Below the pieces are notes generated by a model. The model searched no databases, was not told the DNA's origin, and saw only the letters and a list, made by a program, of their open reading frames with translations. Both the position numbers and the translations under genes were made by a program. A stretch of DNA of 64,000 nt from Pectinophora gossypiella (taxonomy: Eukaryota; Arthropoda; Insecta; Lepidoptera; Gelechiidae): contig NC_065414.1 of the NCBI RefSeq assembly GCF_024362695.1, positions 2,683,501 through 2,747,500 of the forward strand, given 5' to 3'. Below are positions 12,405 through 25,290 of this stretch, one piece after another. The first letter of the stretch is position 1. Each line of letters starts with the position of its first letter.

Positions 12405-12740
12405 GCGTAAATCGATTAATCAAAACGATTAATTAAATCGATTAATCAAAACGATTAATTAAATCGATTAATCGATCGGTCGGTTTTAATCGATTATTTT
12501 ATTTTATTTACCCCTAAATAAACTAAATATCGACATGCCTATCAATAGTATCGATATTATCGATTAAATTGACACTATCTATATTGAGAATTCTACTATT
12601 ATATCGATTATAATCTAGTATAATCGAGTATAACGGATATAATTATAGAATTTCCAATACCGATACTATGGATAGGCATATCGATATAAAGATTATTTTG
12701 GAACTTAGAAAATAAACGATCATTAATCGATATACAGTCG
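12405..12740. repeat. ATCGATTAA-rich low-complexity repeat
   Basis: Two tandem 26-bp units with ATCGATTAATCAAAACGATT, then about 250 bp dense in ATCGAT. Related sequence at 35725-35780. No gene seen between 11.9 and 16.2 kb other than repeats. Confidence 0.6.
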
Positions 12741-13016
12741 ATTATCGGGCAACACTAGTGGCGATCACAATAAATCTTACAGGTTGCCGTAATACAGTAC
12801 AAAAGTGGGGCCTGTATAGTCGTTAGCTTAAAAAAAATGCATGTTTTAAGGTCGGTCACCTTGCTAACTTTAATGTCAGGGTTACTATCAAGTTGTGAGA
12901 GGCCTCTGACAATGCTGACGTAACAACTACGTACCTACTTACATAAGTAAACTGCAACCGGAACCAGCTATGGTGCCCTTGTATTTTTACTCTTCACACA
13001 TATCCAGCCACACATG

Positions 13017-13119
13017 ACGACATGCAACCAGTTAATTTGTTTGTGAGTACATACGATAAGGTGCAAAAGTCCAATCAGTTTCTTGCAAAGAAACAAATTA
13101 ACTGGTTGCATGTCGTTTC
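13017..13119. repeat. Hairpin with 26-bp perfect arms
   Basis: ACGACATGCAACCAGTTAAT... at the left and its complement ending GGTTGCATGTCGT at the right, with a loop of about 40 bp. Confidence 0.65.
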
Positions 13120-13139
13120 TGTAAAAAAAAAAGATTTCA

Positions 13140-13325
13140 TCTTGAGCTCCTCCGTGCTTCGGAAGGCACGTTAAGTCGTTGGTCCCGGCTGCATTAGCAG
13201 TCGTTAATAACCACCAATCCGCACTGGGCCCGCGTGGTGGTTTAAGGCCCGATCTCCCTATCCATCCATAGGGAAGGCCCGCGCCCCTGCAGTGGGGACG
13301 TTAATGGGCTGATGATGATGATGTC
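13140..13325 (+). mobile_element. SINE family E, core and tail
   Basis: 5S-like head absent; core and GATGATGATG tail present. Confidence 0.7.
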
Positions 13326-13401
13326 GTTTCTGTAATAGACCAAAAACACCTACAAAAACAAAAAAAAATACAATTTTGACAACTAATGGTTCATAATTCC
13401 A

Positions 13402-13422
13402 TCTCTCTCTCTCTCTCTCTCT
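13402..13422 (+). repeat. (TC)n microsatellite
   Basis: About ten TC units. Confidence 0.9.
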
Positions 13423-13429
13423 CGCTATT

Positions 13430-13640
13430 TAAGAGCTGCGCTCTTGTCGGTGGAGTAATCGCCATTCCTCTCTTCTTCCCGCCAAAATCGTCACCTCCCG
13501 GTACGACACGACCTGCACCTTCTCTTTTATTTGTTTCATAAATGTTATCCTAGGTCTACCCCTTCCTGTCTTCCCTTCAATTTTTCCTTCTATAATGTTT
13601 GTTCTAAATGAATCGTGTTGTATCAGGAATTCCATCACTG
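13430..13640 (-). mobile_element. LINE pol C-terminus fragment (family I)
   Basis: The frame reads TGRGRPRITFMKQIKEKVQV then EWRLLHRQERSS and stop: the same protein end, diverged. Confidence 0.6.
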
Positions 13641-14559
13641 TTTACAAATAATTCGCTGGGATCAGTGACTGCACTTTTGCTCTTTGATTGTACCTACGTT
13701 TAGATTTCACACAAAGAGAGAGGTACACATTATTAACCTTTCGTTTTTTAAAAACTTTTTGTTTCGTATTTTTGTATTTATTTAGTTTATTCTGTCGGCA
13801 ACATAATATTGTATACTTACTAGTTGTGCTTCTGTATCTGATCTGTAGAAGAGAGACATCATACACTGAAATATAAGTGATTCCATACTTAGCTATAGTA
13901 CCTACTCAATTATTTATATCAACCGCCATATGTTTAATTTAAGGAAAACATTGTACCGGAATTTATTTTTTGTCAATAGTATTATAATTATAGTATAGTA
14001 TAATTATAGCATGATAAATATAAGAATATAAATGATGATGATGATCTCTCCGACCGATTTCGGCCATGGCGACTACTTCGACTCCTAGTCTGCACGACGC
14101 TGATGCGCCCGATTATCTTTACAGTGAACTCCCACGCACAGTGAGGGCACGTGAGCACACCGTTTTGGTAATTATAATGAATATTAGGCTGCCAAAATAC
14201 TAAATTGTGTAACAGTTTTTTATGTTTTTTTTTTTAAAGAACATCAAGGGCCCTGTACCGATATTTTTTGCAGCGTCTTTTCCAGGTTGTGAGAAGCTTC
14301 AGTACCTAGTTTTAGGCAGATGAGACGTTCGTTATGTAAATATAGTTCTTATAGGAAGAAAGTGGCTGTGACATAAGGAGGGACAGACAGACGTACAAAA
14401 CGAATCCATAAGGGTTCCGTTTTTCTGGTATTTGGCTACGGAACCATAAAAATGACGATTCAAAGTGTAACTATGTTACCTACTAAAAGATATATTTGAA
14501 TTTTGAATTTGAACTGCTAGGTGTTAGTGAATAGTGTTTTGTACAAAGTTATATCATCA

Positions 14560-14710
14560 ACATCATCAGCCCATTAACGTCCCCACTGCTGGGGCACGGG
14601 CCTTCCCTATGGATGGATAGGGAAATCGGGCCTTAAACCATCACGCGGGCCCAGTGCGGATTGATGGTTATTAACGACTGCTATTGCAGCCGGGACCAAC
14701 GGCTACAAAC
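14560..14710 (-). mobile_element. SINE family E, tail
   Basis: Tail and the edge of the core only. Confidence 0.65.
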
Positions 14711-14873
14711 AAACAAAGTTATATCATGTAAGGGAATAAGCGTGAAAAATCCTATCAAATTACCCTAACATAACATAATTAACATCAATGGAATTACCTA
14801 TGGGTTATAAGCATGAAGAATCCTATGTATCTATTATAATACTTGCTAATAGTCATATTTTTAAAATTCTTAT

Positions 14874-15105
14874 ACAGGTTGTTAGTGACAGACATCGTAA
14901 CGATAACTTTGAGGGATGATTCAGCTCATTATTCTGAGTAAATATCAAGTATTTTCCATCGCAAAAGTATATAATTGAAAATAATTTAAAAAAGAACACA
15001 AAAAAACATGAATTTTGCGACGGAAAATTCCACTTAATATTAACTCAGAATCATAGTCTGAATCATCGCCCTGAGTATTAGTTACGACGTCACTAACATA
15101 TACCC
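14874..15105. mobile_element. Palindromic MITE family H
   Basis: Same arms and length as 10053-10282. Confidence 0.7.
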
Positions 15106-15146
15106 TATGTGTGTCCAGGTATTCCCGGTGGGCGGGTAATTAAAGA

Positions 15147-15427
15147 GGCAGCCAATCAGCTCGTGACACCAAACACTTCAGGGCCCCGATACCAACCCCG
15201 CCTCAATCAGCGCTTATCGCTATCGACCCACTAAGGTCGATTAATTCTTTCAAATATTTTTTCCTCTTAGACGACGCCCTGGGACGAGGTTCGCGCCCAA
15301 CTGGGCACCCTCAGGCCTGTTGTCTTAAACTTTGTACCGGGTGAGAGCCTTCAGCGCTCCCATTTGTCCGCCCAAGTAGTTAATGCCATCTGCGGCAAAT
15401 CTACAATAAGTCATGTCAACAAAAAAA
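15147..15427 (+). mobile_element. Repeat F, near-full copy
   Basis: Same as 23082-23380 with a short internal gap. Confidence 0.7.
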
Positions 15428-15540
15428 GGGTAAAGAATAGAGCGCTACTAGCCAATAAACTGTTCGAGGCGAGGATCTTTGTTAAATGACAAGTAATTTT
15501 CTCGTAAAATTAAAAAATATATATATATATTTATTAGGCA

Positions 15541-16216
15541 TTTATTTAGAAACATCGTGAGGAAACTCACATTCAAGAGAAATGTATTATTTATTTATTT
15601 ATTATTATTACAAGTTCTTAAAGTTAATTTACAGCACTATCCAAAACAGATCCAAGAGAACGTGTTAACGCGATAAATTGTTTTTTATGCAGTGTTACAG
15701 TAGCAACCCAAAAAGACCGAAGCCTGTGATAGGGTTACCTACATCGTCTTAAAACAATGACATAAATATACATATGCCGTAGGTAGACAGCGCGGTGTAA
15801 TTTTAATACAAAAAACTTAAAATAGATATTAAAGGATTAGTATTTAATTTAAGATTATGTAGTTAGTAAATAATGCTAAAGTTAGTAAAAGCATTGTAAA
15901 CAAATTATTTTAAAAGCTCAGAGTAAGCATTCATCTAAATCCATGTTTAATAAAAACTGTTTTAGTTTAAAATTGAAGTTCTTAACATTATATGGCTGAG
16001 AGTTGAATATTCGGTCTCTGATGAGATCTATCTGCTGTTGCACTTCGTCTGGCAACTTCTCATACATCCGGGGCATTCGGGAATTTTTGGAGATATGTGA
16101 CCTAACCGAGTGTGTTGGATGAGACAGGCAATCGCATCAGTAAAAAACCGGACCTGTCAAATCTTCAGGTCAGGTAAGCGGACACTGAAAAACGGGATAC
16201 TGCTAGGGAGATGATA
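15541..16216 (+). mobile_element. SINE family C split by a 475-bp insertion, abutting the gene 2 stop
   Basis: First part 15541-15585 (ACATCGTGAGGAAACTCACA), second part 16060-16216. Between them is an AT-rich insert with the look of a LINE 3' region. The SINE end (GGGAGATGATATTA) touches the gene 2 stop codon at 16217-16219. Confidence 0.65.
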
Positions 16217-19200
16217 TTAGGCATTTATTTTATTCTTAGGCCAAACGATACTTTCAATCCAGTCGAGATAGCTTGAAACCCTGGTGTAGACGTCAGGAGT
16301 AACACTGTTACAACGGACACTGTACGAAGTAATACCGATGACGTAGTTCATAGCACCTTCAGGAGAATCGGAGATCCTTATTTGTAGCGGGTCTCCGGAG
16401 AAACTCTGGAAAGATAATAATAATAATATAATTATCATTAAAATCATTATAGAGCTTTTAAACTCAAACTCAAAAATTTATTTATTAATTTTTTACATAA
16501 ATGCAGGGTGTCAGTGACGTCGTAACGAAAACTTTGACAGATGATTCAGACCGTGATTCTGGGTTGATATCAAGTGAAATTTTACGTTGCAAATGATGGT
16601 ACCGAAAATAATTTAAAAAAATACTAAAACTTTCATGAATTTTCCGAGAGGAATATTGCGACAGAAAATTTCACTTGCTATTAACTCAAAATCATGGTGA
16701 GAATTATTCCCTTCAGTATTCGATATCATGTCACTGACACCCTGTATAATGTTGTTCAAAGCTGCCATTTTAGCTTACCGCGCAAATTTGGCTTTCTGCG
16801 TTCCATTGTTCCTTTTTTATTAGGGCGTTAACAAAACCTTCGGCACAAATATGTGTATCTTTTACTTCACAGTGTTTTCCTCCACAGACTGGTTTTATCA
16901 GCTCTTCACATTTAGTGGAATCAATAATCTTTAAAGAGGCTTTTTTCGGTTTCGGAGAATCTTCTTCGGGTTTGGCTAAAATGTTATAATTGCTTTTTGT
17001 AATATAATTAATTTATGACTGATAGATTGTTAAAATCTTATCATGTTCTGTTGAAATAAACGCCAATAAACGCTTCTTACGCTTATTTTGTCACGAAATA
17101 TGAACATTAATAATAAATATATCATAAATATAATTATACAATATTTTTTATTTTAATATTTCTTGAACTATTTCTTACCTGAATGAACAGGACCCCATCC
17201 AGTTGCGTTTGCGAAGCTTCCAAGAGAGCTAACATCAACATCCTTCCACAGACATGCTGGTAAAACGTTCTTCTTGAACGCTACTGCTTCTTCTAGTTCT
17301 ATAAGACCTATATCATTGATCAAATTTTCTTCTACAAAGTCTGGGTGTACAATTACTTTCTTAATTTTCGCCTCGATAGAATTAAGTCCATTAGCCAACT
17401 GTAAAATCAAAGGTTTTGTTAAGATCTACTCATCAATATTGCAGTGAAGAGTATCGCCAGCAAAAAATGCGGATTTGTAAGTCACATGAAACACAATAAA
17501 ATAATTAATAAGTAAATAGGTATTTCGTTGCACATACAACACAAAGATACAGAAAAAGACTATAATAAACTGCCTATATACGTCCCACTGCTGGGCACAG
17601 GCCTCACCTCAATCAACCGGAGGGGGTAAAAACAAAAGAAAAAGACTAATCTAGATTTAATATAGTAATACTAGTAGTACTTACAGTACTTGTAGTAGTA
17701 TCCGGCCAAGTAGTTAATGCAATTTGCGGCAAATTTACAATAAGTCACGTCAAAAAAGTAAGATGAATATTACTTGTAAGTAACTTTGTTAAGTGTGCAA
17801 GGCATAGACAATTGGGTCGTGTACTAGGTTCAAGATAAATTATGAAATTCTGATTATTAAATAAAGGCAGATTTAAAACTAACGAAAAACATTTTCTTTT
17901 TTCTATTTAACTTGTTTATGAATTTTAATCAAGAAAAACGTACTTAATAATAAGTTCGACATTTTATCATGTTCCTCTATGACGTCACAGCGTGCTTTTT
18001 CATACAATTTCCCTAGTAATTTCGTGTTTTGACGTTTAGTAAAAAGTAACTGATTTGACTAGTTGGAAACTAGCCTTTTGGCAAACACATGTTAGCGCGC
18101 TTTCAGACTAGCGCACTTAAGAATCTACTTTTTTTAAGATCAAGATATTTACACGTACATTATCGAAAACATTTTTGTCGCCGAATCTGACAATTTCCGG
18201 CTTTGGTAAATTGCCATTTAGGCAATGAGCGGCGGTCAGTACATATCTGTCGCTGACGAGGGAACCTCCACATTTAAAGAGCCATCCTTTCTCATCTTTC
18301 CATCCAATAGCAACCTGGAAGATATATAAAAGAAGAATGAGCATTCTGGTACAATTAAAATTTTTATTTTGTTTACGTTTTTGCATTTGAGTACAATCTC
18401 ACGTGATGGTAAATTGCCAATGTGGGTAGGTGGAAAATTACCTATTTAATCTAGCTTTGAAAGGTCCAAGATGAATATATTAGGGGAAAAATGACATACT
18501 GCTTTGCGGCAGGCGGTTCTAGACTTTTATTCCTTCGCTTTATTATATAAAATAAGTAAGTTTAAAAATGTGTTGATGGGAAGAATAGTAATAGCCGGAA
18601 CAACGGCTTAACGTGCCCTCAGCACGGAATCATACTTTTTCGGACAATCAGGTGATTTACGCCTGCAATGTCAGCATCTGATATTTAAACTGGTTCTCCA
18701 GATTGTGAGCCCAACGCTCTATCCACTAGACCACGTAGGTTGTTAATGAATTAATGAATCAAAAATTTATGAACCAAACATTGCTTCTTCATTATTGTCC
18801 TCAAAATTATAACACGTACAGCATTTCAACTTTAAATACGCCAAATGGCCGGCTATTCCAACTCTCCCTGTTATGGATACTTGATTCATCATGCTTATCG
18901 CTTAAACATAATTTTGGGTTTATGTTATGTTTTGAAAAATTACCAAATTGGGGTCTTGTCCAGGAGCAGCATCATCGTCGTCATTTCTAAAGGCTGGTCC
19001 GTATCCATCTGGACCTGTAATATTATACCACATAATAAAATCTGCACATACTGAATCTTTCTGTTAGGTCGACCATTATAGACGGCGATAAGACTCACCA
19101 TCTATCACGTTGGTCTAACAAAAAGCTCGGTGAAGTTTGGGTATGGATGTACCTTTGACTACCCAATTGGGTTGGGATATAGTCGTGAGCTTATAGTATG

Positions 19201-22200
19201 TTAACTTTCAGAAAGACAAAAGTTGCGCGACCACCATCGCACACTTACAAAAAAACAGATACTTCTGGTAACTTCTGGTCACAACTCTACTTACAGTCAT
19301 TCCATGTAACAATTGTTTTACTTTGATGTTCTCGAGATTTGACATTCCATTTGTATTCGTCACATTCTGGAAATAGTTTTAAAAATGTGTTGGTGAAAAT
19401 ATAGTTTAAAAGTGATTAAGATAAGTGTGCCATTTTATTAATTAAAAACATCATAGAAGAGAAGGTAGAAGGACCTTTCCTTCTAGGAAGGGGAAGACTA
19501 AAGTGACAGCTTTTTTTGACGTGGCTTATTGTAGATTTGCCGCAAATGGCATTAACTACTTGACAAACTAAAGTGAAGAGGAAAGTCGTGTCTTATAAGG
19601 AAGTCAAAAACTGGCTTTTAATGGACAAAAATGGAGAATGCTACACCGACAAGAGCGTGGCTCTTAAATTAATGATGATTATTTAATTTGAGAAGGCCAA
19701 AATTTAAAATTTTGAAAAAGGAACTCTTATATTATGTTTCCCTTCACTATTTTAGGTCCTATTCGTTTCATTTCTTCGTATTAATAATATTTTAAATTAA
19801 TCTTACTTTGTTCACTTATCCGCTTGCCTGCTGCAGCAAAATCTGGTGTGGGCTCAGGTAGTGGTTTGCACGTAATTAAAGCACCATAGTCTATTATTTC
19901 TTCCTGTAAGTATTTTAAAACAAAATAATTGTTTTTAGGGATATAAAATTAAGTATTCTAATAATAATTATCATATTAAAAACATCAAAAAACACCAGCA
20001 ACAAAACACATCAGCAACATCATCACAACAATTCAAAACATCAGCTTCTCAATAAATGTTTCTTGTTTCTTGTATCATAGAATGAAAGGGAGGAAGTGGA
20101 AGACCAAGAAGAACTTACATGGAACAGATTAAAAGAGAAGGAAAATGAATGAGAAGGTGAATGTCGTGTCTTGTAAGGAAGTGAAAGAATTGGCCATTGA
20201 TAGACAAGAATAGAGAATGCTACACCGACAAGAGCGTGGCTCCTAAATTACTGATGAGTATCTTTTATTTTTACTTTTATGTTTCATTCATTGCTTACGA
20301 TAAGCGGTACGAGTGGAAAGTAGTATTGATTTCTCCGGCAGGGATTTTGTATCTAATTTAATTATTGTTATACAAAGATTTTAATTTAGTTAAGCTTTCA
20401 AATCAAATCAAATCAAATATACTTTATTGCACAGAACTACATTTAAACAATCAGACATAACACATGAATACAGTACAATTTAGGCGGCCTTATTGCTGTA
20501 GAACTTTCATTTCATTAAAACAATTAAAAAAATAAGTATTAAATAAAATATTGTTCTTAAGTCCTTTATCCTCGTAACGCCCGGATTTCCAGACACAATA
20601 GTTAAACAGTGGGATTTGGATTTTAAAAGGTATCCAAATTCAAATTCAAAAATATCTTTATTCAATAGGTAACATAGTTACACTTTGAATCATCAATTTT
20701 ACATAACGAACGTCTCATCCGCCTAAAACTACTGCAGCTTCTCACAACCTGTATAGCCGGGGAAAAGAATGAGCATTTGGGCCTTACGACCTTAAATATC
20801 TAGGTGTGAATTAGAATGTCGATTTCACGTTTCTAATACTTTAATAATAATAATTATATTATGACGTACTTAATAACTAATAAGTTAACCACGTAATGAT
20901 TCCACGTTTAATTGTTGTCATGAGGAAAACCACACAATTTTAGGACGACGACAACACGAATATGACCATAACCACTATATAAATAGGTACTATAATAATA
21001 TTTCGTCATGATTTTTAAGTTTATTTCATCATCATGCGTTTTCCTGTCCAAAGGATAAGGCCCAAAATGTATGGATCTCGAAATCAATTTCCGAGGACCT
21101 CGACGTCACCTATGCCAATCTATGATTTATAACGAGTTATTAAACCAGTGAAAATAACATTGAATGAATCCTTGAGGTTTAGAAAATATGTAACAAAATG
21201 TATAAAAGTACAGGGTGTTAGTGACATCGTAACGAATACTAAAGCGGATAATTCCGACCATGATTCTGAGTAAAGTTTATTTTTTTGTGTGTTTTAAAAT
21301 TATTTTAAATTGTATACTTTTGCGATGGAAAATTCCACTTGAAATTCACTCAGAATAATGAGCCGTAAAATACTGAGGGGGATGATTCAGACCATGATTC
21401 TGAGTTGATATCAAGTGAAATTTCTTGCCGGAAAACTCATTAAAATTTTAGTGATTTTTTAAAATTATTTTCAATTCCATACTTTTGCGACGGAAAATTC
21501 CACTTGATATCAACTTAAAGTCTTGGTCTGAATCCACGCTCAAACAGCTTATAAAATGAAACATTAAATAAAATAAAAGTTACATTAGGAATATTATTAC
21601 ACAACATTTCCAGTGTAAGACAACGTAAATGTTTATCGTATATTATTTTATACTCACTCGTCTTAATCTTCGATTAACGCCCAACGAGTTCACATCTAGT
21701 ATATTATTTGTTACTGAAAACGAAACGTTACATGTAATAACACATACTTATTTGTACTCCTAATCTACACCTCTGCGTATCCCACGGGGATACAGGCGTG
21801 ATGGTAAGTTATATTATTTCATTAGGGACACTTTCCAATTAAATGCGAAACTTGTTTTTATCTTCTTTTGAGCCGGGCGCTATGTTATGAGGACACCAAC
21901 AGTGGTGGCGGGGGTGCGAGGTGTGCGACCGCACTGGGCGCCGAAATAGGAGGGGGGCGCCATAATCAACCAAGACTAGTCTACTTTAGGTCAATCAATG
22001 ACTTAGGGGACATCTCATCCCAGTCTTAAACTGGGCCCAGGGGCGAGTTTGCCCTTTTCTAATTGATAATGGGTAACTGGGCCCACTATGATTCAGTTGT
22101 TGGGACGATTACACCTTTGATTATTTTCTAGGGGTTTCTTGGGCCCTACGTGATGCTGCCTCGAACAATGGGATAAGACACAAGTGTAGGTAGGTACATT

Positions 22201-22699
22201 TGATAATTAAATGAATTAATTAGAAAAGGGCAAACTCGCCCCTGGGCCCAGTTTAAGACTGGGACGAGATGTCCCCTAAGTCAGGTAAATTTCGGTGGCC
22301 GTAAAGTAATCGAAAAATATTGTATTTAGAGGGGCTGAGGGGTACCACTTTGAGGTCTCGCACCACCTAAATCACCTCGCCTCACCTTGCCTCACTTCGC
22401 CTTCACTTTAACATACAGTAAGTATAGGGAATTACTAAACATTGTATGTTAATTTCAATGCAATTTATTTATTTAATTATAATTTATTTAATGTAATGAA
22501 TTGTATGGGCCTAGTTGCCTAAATAAAGAATTTGAATTTGAATTTAAATGTTTTGTTAGGGCCGCCACTGGCGCCACAATGGTGTCCTAGTGAGATTGTG
22601 GCCCTGAAAAGGGAATCACAAATTTTTTTTACTTATCTTTTAAATGATTTTCCACTTACCTAAACATAAAATTGGAAATATCCCAACAGCACACTTCAT
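16217..22699 (-). CDS. Serine protease homologue (pseudoprotease), gene 2
   Basis: Nine exons: 22660-22699, 21658-21713, 19807-19903, 19295-19366, 18944-19014, 18159-18314, 17179-17398, 16779-16975, 16217-16405; 365 residues. Signal peptide MKCAVGIFPILCLV, then LDVNS and a furin-type RLRR at the end of exon 2. The propeptide has GKRISEQKCDEYKW. At the position of the activating IVGG it reads RNDD, followed by a run of Asp. The chymotrypsin fold is intact: CGGSLVS, TAAHC (His57), NDIGLIEL (Asp102). The serine loop reads CASFSGDPL instead of C-x-GDSGGPL, so Ser195 is kept, Asp194 is Phe, Gly193 is Ser and Gly197 is Asp; residue 189 is Gln. With neither a new N-terminus nor Asp194, ordinary zymogen activation cannot occur. 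I infer a non-catalytic homologue. The stop codon abuts a SINE. Donor 18158 is GTACGT; a donor two codons further in would also fit. Confidence 0.85.
16504..16745. mobile_element. Palindromic MITE family H
   Basis: Ends CAGGGTGTCAGTGACGTCG and GTCACTGACACCCTG; in the last intron of gene 2. Confidence 0.7.
17567..17626 (-). mobile_element. SINE family A, tail fragment
   Basis: About 60 bp of the 3' tail only. Confidence 0.6.
18590..18740 (-). mobile_element. SINE family A, head and core fragment
   Basis: Core and tRNA-like head, with a degraded B box; inside gene 2. Confidence 0.6.
19455..19680 (+). mobile_element. LINE 3' fragment (family I), interrupted
   Basis: Contains GGGGAAGAC ... ATGGAGAATGCTACACCGAC ... 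AGAGCGTGGCTCTTAAATTA, split by a repeat F fragment (19500-19565). Confidence 0.55.
20085..20255 (+). mobile_element. LINE 3' fragment (family I)
   Basis: Same sequence as 37150-37320 with indels that break the frame; in gene 2. Confidence 0.6.
21211..21540. mobile_element. Palindromic MITE family H, one and a half copies
   Basis: A half copy 21211-21365 followed by a second one; in gene 2. Confidence 0.6.
22008..22287. mobile_element. MITE with about 60-bp inverted arms
   Basis: Left arm TGACTTAGGGGACATCTCAT ... TTTTCTAATTGAT; right arm 22219-22287 is its complement with about two differences. Upstream part of gene 2. Confidence 0.7.
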
Positions 22700-23081
22700 G
22701 TTTATTTATGATCCGTATTTTATTTATATTTATACTATTAAAGTTTTTTAGGTAGACACATCCGCATGTAGCGAAGATAACACATAAATTGTTATCTTGG
22801 AACGATATTTGAATAATTACACAGTACACAATAAGGAAAAACCAACGTTATTAAGAATAAGTACATAGTAAAAGCAACACAAATACAATTTTAAACTGGT
22901 TATTTTATTAATCACACACACAAACTCACGCATGGTCCAAGGTCGAGCGGTTATCGCGTCATGGGTCATGTCAGGGCCTTTGGTGCTTCAATAATAACTA
23001 TGACATCAGCAGGGCTAACATCGATCAAGTCGATATTTTTTATCGAAATCGAGTAATTTGTTATAATAAATCTCTAGCCAT

Positions 23082-23380
23082 AGAGGCAGCCAATCAGCTC
23101 GCGACACCAAACACTTCAGGACCCCGATACCGACCCCGCCGGCGTGGTCGACGACTTCCCTCAATCAGCGCTTATCGCTATCGACCCACTAGGGTTGATT
23201 AATTCTTTCAAATATATTTCCTCTCAGACGACGCCCTGAGCCGAGGTTCGCGCCCAACTGGGCACCCTCAGGCCTGTTGTCTTAAAACGTTGTACCGGGT
23301 GAGAGCCTTCAGCGCTCCCCATTTGTCCGGCCAAGTATTTAATGCCACCTGCGGCAAATCTACAATAAGTCACGTCAAAA
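23082..23380 (+). mobile_element. About 300-bp repeat F, full copy
   Basis: Starts GAGGCAGCCAATCAGCTCGC, contains GACGACGCCCTGAGCCGAGG, and ends AATAAGTCACGTCAAAAAAA. The A-rich end suggests a retroposed element, though I see no clear Pol III boxes. Confidence 0.7.
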
Positions 23381-23680
23381 AAAATATTAAAACGTGTTAA
23401 TTTCTTGTTTCAAGCAACATAAAGTTATGAGGCAACCCCAGGAAGCAAGGTTAATACTTGGGTTGGGGATGTCTCGCCTTACCCTAGTTGACATGCAAAG
23501 CAAAAATAAATAAAGAATAAAAAAAAGTATCAATTAAAATTAATGATAACATGTCTAAAAGGCAATAACAAGACTACCAACCAATGTCTAAAACCCTAAC
23601 TTATTAACCATGAATGTCTGTTTTTGTGCTTGTTCGTATGTGATTGTGTGTATGTGTTTATGGATGTGTGAGGGTGTAGT

Positions 23681-23926
23681 AGGTATGTAGGATGTACGAG
23701 GCGAGGCCTCACAGGCCAACCACTGCCGGGTCGCGGAAGTATGCTTCGGCGATTCCCGGGTCCTGGCACCACAGTGGACAAGTAGGTACACCGTTGGGTT
23801 TTAGTGGGTATACCGGGTGGCAACACCCGGGGAGTCCCACATAACGTCGCCCCCCCGGGTGGCGTGGTATGCGTAAAGCATTTCCCAACGCTAAAAAAAA
23901 AAAAAAAACAGGTATGTAGGATGTAC
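23681..23926 (+). mobile_element. 5'-truncated LINE tail with poly(A) and 17-bp target duplication
   Basis: AGGTATGTAGGATGTAC stands at 23681-23697 and again at 23910-23926. Between them is a GC-rich 3' UTR able to form hairpins (CCGGGTGGCAACACCCGG) followed by a run of about 16 A. The structure is diagnostic of target-primed retrotransposition, probably an R1/Jockey-type LINE. Confidence 0.8.
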
Positions 23927-24716
23927 ATCTGTGTGTGTGTGGTTGTGTATTTATCTCTGCATATGTGTACTAGCGACCCGACCCAGGTGTTTTCCTGAGT
24001 GCAGTTTACCCTTCTTGTTCTTATAGTAGTTATTTTCCCTAACATGCGTGTCACGATAAATAAAATTACCATCACGATAAATGTTTATCACATTCAAAAA
24101 CCGAACGTAGCCATTTCGTAAAAAAAATCTGTATTTTTGACCGAACGACATGACTTTTTTGGTTTGCCCAGCACCAATCGACAAAATGACATTTATCGTC
24201 AGAATCCATAAAATGACCGTGTTGAAATTTTATCACGTTGTACCTTCACAGCCAAGGTGAAAGTAAGTCAGTAAACTACCACAGGACAGAGTGAACAGGC
24301 ACCTTCTGGGCTTCACGCTCCATTTTAGGCCTCGTCAATGCCCTCGGGAAGTCTAGGGCCAAGAGAAAACCCATCAAAGGTAATAAAAAATATTTCCTTC
24401 ACAAAAATACATGGTAAATATTTGTAGACGCTGGAGCCAAACTAGGATACCCTGAAAAAAATAACAAAGCCTCTTTCCTAATTATACTCGCTCCTTGTTC
24501 GAGTAGGATGTTACGTCTTATGCTCCAGCATCGTCTATAACAATTTCTTACTTATTAGCTCACATTCCGAGGATGAATCTTTATTTGACTATTTTAACCG
24601 TAGGTATTTAACTAATGAGTTACAAAATACAACATTGTTATTACCATAAACAAACACAAAATCACAAAATATTCTCATGACGAAATCAATTAACAAATGC
24701 GACCGTGTGATTGTAT

Positions 24717-25035
24717 CATCTTTTTTTGACATGACTTATTGTAGATTTGCCGCAGATGGCATTAACTACTTGGCCGGACAAATGGGGAGCGCTGAAGGCT
24801 TTCACCCGGTACAACGTTTAATACAATAGGCCTGAGTGTGCTTAGTTGAGCGCGAACCTTGGCTCAGGGCGTCGTCTGAGAGGGAAAATATTTGAAAGAA
24901 TTAATCAACCCTAGTGGGTCGATAGCGATAAGCGCTGATTGAGGGAAATCTTCGACCACGCCGGCGGGGTCGATATCGGGGTTCTGAAGTGTTTGGTGTC
25001 GCGAGCTGATTGACCGCCTCTATGGCTAGAGTAAT
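24717..25035 (-). mobile_element. Repeat F, inverted full copy
   Basis: Ends directly before the coding-looking frame at 25039. Confidence 0.7.
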
Positions 25036-25038
25036 CGG

Positions 25039-25290
25039 ATGATTGTACGATCAGGCACACGACTCATGTCTGGAATCCCCATGAATGATAAATCCGTAAG
25101 ACAGCTGATGACATTCTTATCACCACAATTGGGAACAATCCTCCCCACGGTAACTAAAGACATCATTACAAAAATGATGCCAACCTCTCTGGTTCCCATC
25201 GCTTCTGTCCACCAACTTGATGTTCTGGCCGGGTCTGCTCCTGATCATTTCGAAGCTTCCAGACCATTCAAACTTCCTATTTACCTTTAA
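25039..25290 (+). other. Coding-looking remnant or lone 3' exon, function unknown
   Basis: An open frame of 83 codons ending TAA, with a balanced, protein-like composition (for example MPTSLVPIASVHQLDVLAG) unlike the AT-rich chance frames nearby. It directly follows an inverted copy of the roughly 300-bp repeat at 24717-25035, so any upstream part is cut off by the repeat. I see no clear splice acceptor. It could be a fragment of a host gene, a retrocopy or a transposon coding piece. I do not recognise the family. Confidence 0.3.

Noticed and set aside
23596..24075. Longest open frame in the window (159 codons, minus)
   Set aside because: It crosses a LINE tail, its poly(A) run and a TG-rich stretch; composition is not protein-like.
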